Below are positions 63,265 through 64,000 of a DNA stretch of 64,000 bases, in pieces. A program made the translations under genes and the position numbers. Numbering within the stretch: position 1 is the stretch's first letter; the number at the start of each line of letters is the position of its first letter. The notes beneath the pieces are model-generated. The model did no database searches. It saw only the letters and a list, made by a program, of their open reading frames with translations, and had not been told where the DNA came from. Origin of the DNA: Nocardioides luteus (GTDB lineage: Bacteria; Actinomycetota; Actinomycetes; Propionibacteriales; Nocardioidaceae); NCBI RefSeq assembly GCF_015752315.1, contig NZ_JADOVJ010000001.1:2410501-2474500 (forward strand), read 5' to 3'.

Positions 63265-64000
63265 GTGCCACACGACGGCGCAGCCGCAGCACCGGACGAC
63301 GCGCCTACGGTCGAACGGGAGAGCCACGGGCACAGCGCCGACGGCGGCGTCGCCTCGTTGCGGGCGATCCTGCGGCGTACCAAGGAGCAGGTCGGGCCCT
63401 ACCACCAGGACGCGCGCGACGCCCGGTGGGCGCTCGCCCGGGCGACGCTGCTGGCGCCGCGCGGTGAGCTCGGCGACGCGGAGACCAACGGGAGGCAGTT
63501 CCGGGCGGAGCGGTGCGCTCAGGTGTTCGTCGAGCACCTCGACGACGCCGTGGCGGCCCACGGAGCGCCGAGCTGGCAGGCGCGGAGCGCGCGAGCCGAG
63601 CTGTCCCGGGCCTACCGGCTCCTCCTCGAGGACCCCACCAGCCAGGTCCGGGTCTACGACGACCACCTCAGGACCGTGCTCGCCGACGGCACGCATCGGA
63701 TGATCGACCAGGTCCGGGCACGCCAGGACCTGGCCAACGCGTACGCCGACATCCACAAGTTCGACGAGGCGATCGCGCTCTACCAGGAGAACGTCGACAG
63801 CCTCGAGCGCTCGGAGCGGTTCGGCGCGCACAGCCGCTACAGCGACCACGCCCGGCGCTTGCTCGACTGGGCGCAGAAGGCGCGCCGCGACGTCGGGGCC
63901 GACAGGATGCCCGTACGCCGCCCGCGGCTGCGGCCCTCCGCGCACCGCCACGCGGTGCCGCTCGAGGACGGGCCGGCCATGGCCGACCTGCTCGGCGTCG
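63265..64000 (+). CDS. Helical-repeat (TPR-like) protein, 3' end outside window
   Basis: The frame from GTG 63265 (AGGAG site) has no stop up to the window end, at least 245 residues. The N-terminal 30 residues are disordered; the middle is helical with TPR-like pairs such as ARQDLANAYADIHKFDEAIALYQENV; then a basic stretch (RMPVRRPRLRPSAHRH). No function recognised. The frame is the only long one with actinobacterial codon use here; reverse-strand frames are shadows. Confidence 0.75.
   Translation, partial: MPHDGAAAAPDDAPTVERESHGHSADGGVASLRAILRRTKEQVGPYHQDARDARWALARATLLAPRGELGDAETNGRQFRAERCAQVFVEHLDDAVAAHGAPSWQARSARAELSRAYRLLLEDPTSQVRVYDDHLRTVLADGTHRMIDQVRARQDLANAYADIHKFDEAIALYQENVDSLERSERFGAHSRYSDHARRLLDWAQKARRDVGADRMPVRRPRLRPSAHRHAVPLEDGPAMADLLGV

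Overview
The window is about 64 kb of very GC-rich (roughly 70%) DNA with densely packed genes, many of them overlapping by 1-4 bp (ATGA, GTGA, TGATG). Gene content points to a soil or aquatic actinobacterium of the Nocardioides / Nocardioidaceae type. The markers are an Mce4-type steroid import operon with YrbE permeases, a KstR-type TetR regulator, FadE34-like, FabG4/HtdX/FadA2-like and LigB-like genes, and a mycothiol-type DinB protein. Both ends are cut inside genes. I see no rRNA, tRNA, CRISPR array, insertion sequence or prophage.

Layout. 1-9.4 kb: end of a subtilase, a MarR regulator divergent from an arylamine N-acetyltransferase, two small membrane proteins, aconitase behind two candidate operators, and a lipoprotein. 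9.4-15.8 kb: a two-gene MgtE-N-like operon, a thiamine-binding (MTH1187) gene with a decayed second copy, a molybdenum hydroxylase pair and a divergent PucR-type regulator. 15.9-22.3 kb: a complete-looking phosphonate cluster (GntR and phosphonatase-like HAD on one side; FAD oxidoreductase, PhnD, PhnC, PhnE and alcohol dehydrogenase on the other), with two matching operators in the divergent promoter region. 22.3-25 kb: Nudix, dxs, small protein. 25-30.5 kb: fatty-acid oxidation (fadB, fadA), PAC2 protein, thioesterase II. 30.5-32.7 kb: ArsC-like protein, VapBC-like pair, tandem GNAT. 32.7-37.3 kb: HtdX-FabG4 divergent from FadA2, plus a TetR regulator. 37.3-45 kb: glycerophosphodiesterase-like protein, ATP-dependent DNA ligase, DinB-like protein, MarR, serine hydrolase, AlkA-like glycosylase, phospholipase D-type synthase.

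45.3-63.2 kb is the most coherent part: yrbE4AB-mce4ABCDEF plus two Mce-associated proteins; then a PPOX-fold protein, ferredoxin and two short-chain dehydrogenases; then two unknown membrane genes; then kstR divergent from a fused acyl-CoA dehydrogenase (FadE34-like). Sequences fitting the KstR palindrome TNNAACNNGTTNNA lie in front of the mce operon, the PPOX-ferredoxin operon and between kstR and fadE34. The region therefore reads as a steroid uptake and side-chain/ring oxidation regulon carried together with its own repressor.

Other signals outside the genes: three intergenic loci with related short mosaic repeats, a perfect 38-bp palindrome at 36481-36518, a TTAC-type operator repeated at three lipid-related promoters, and catalytic-residue substitutions in a GDPD-fold protein and in a PIN-domain protein.
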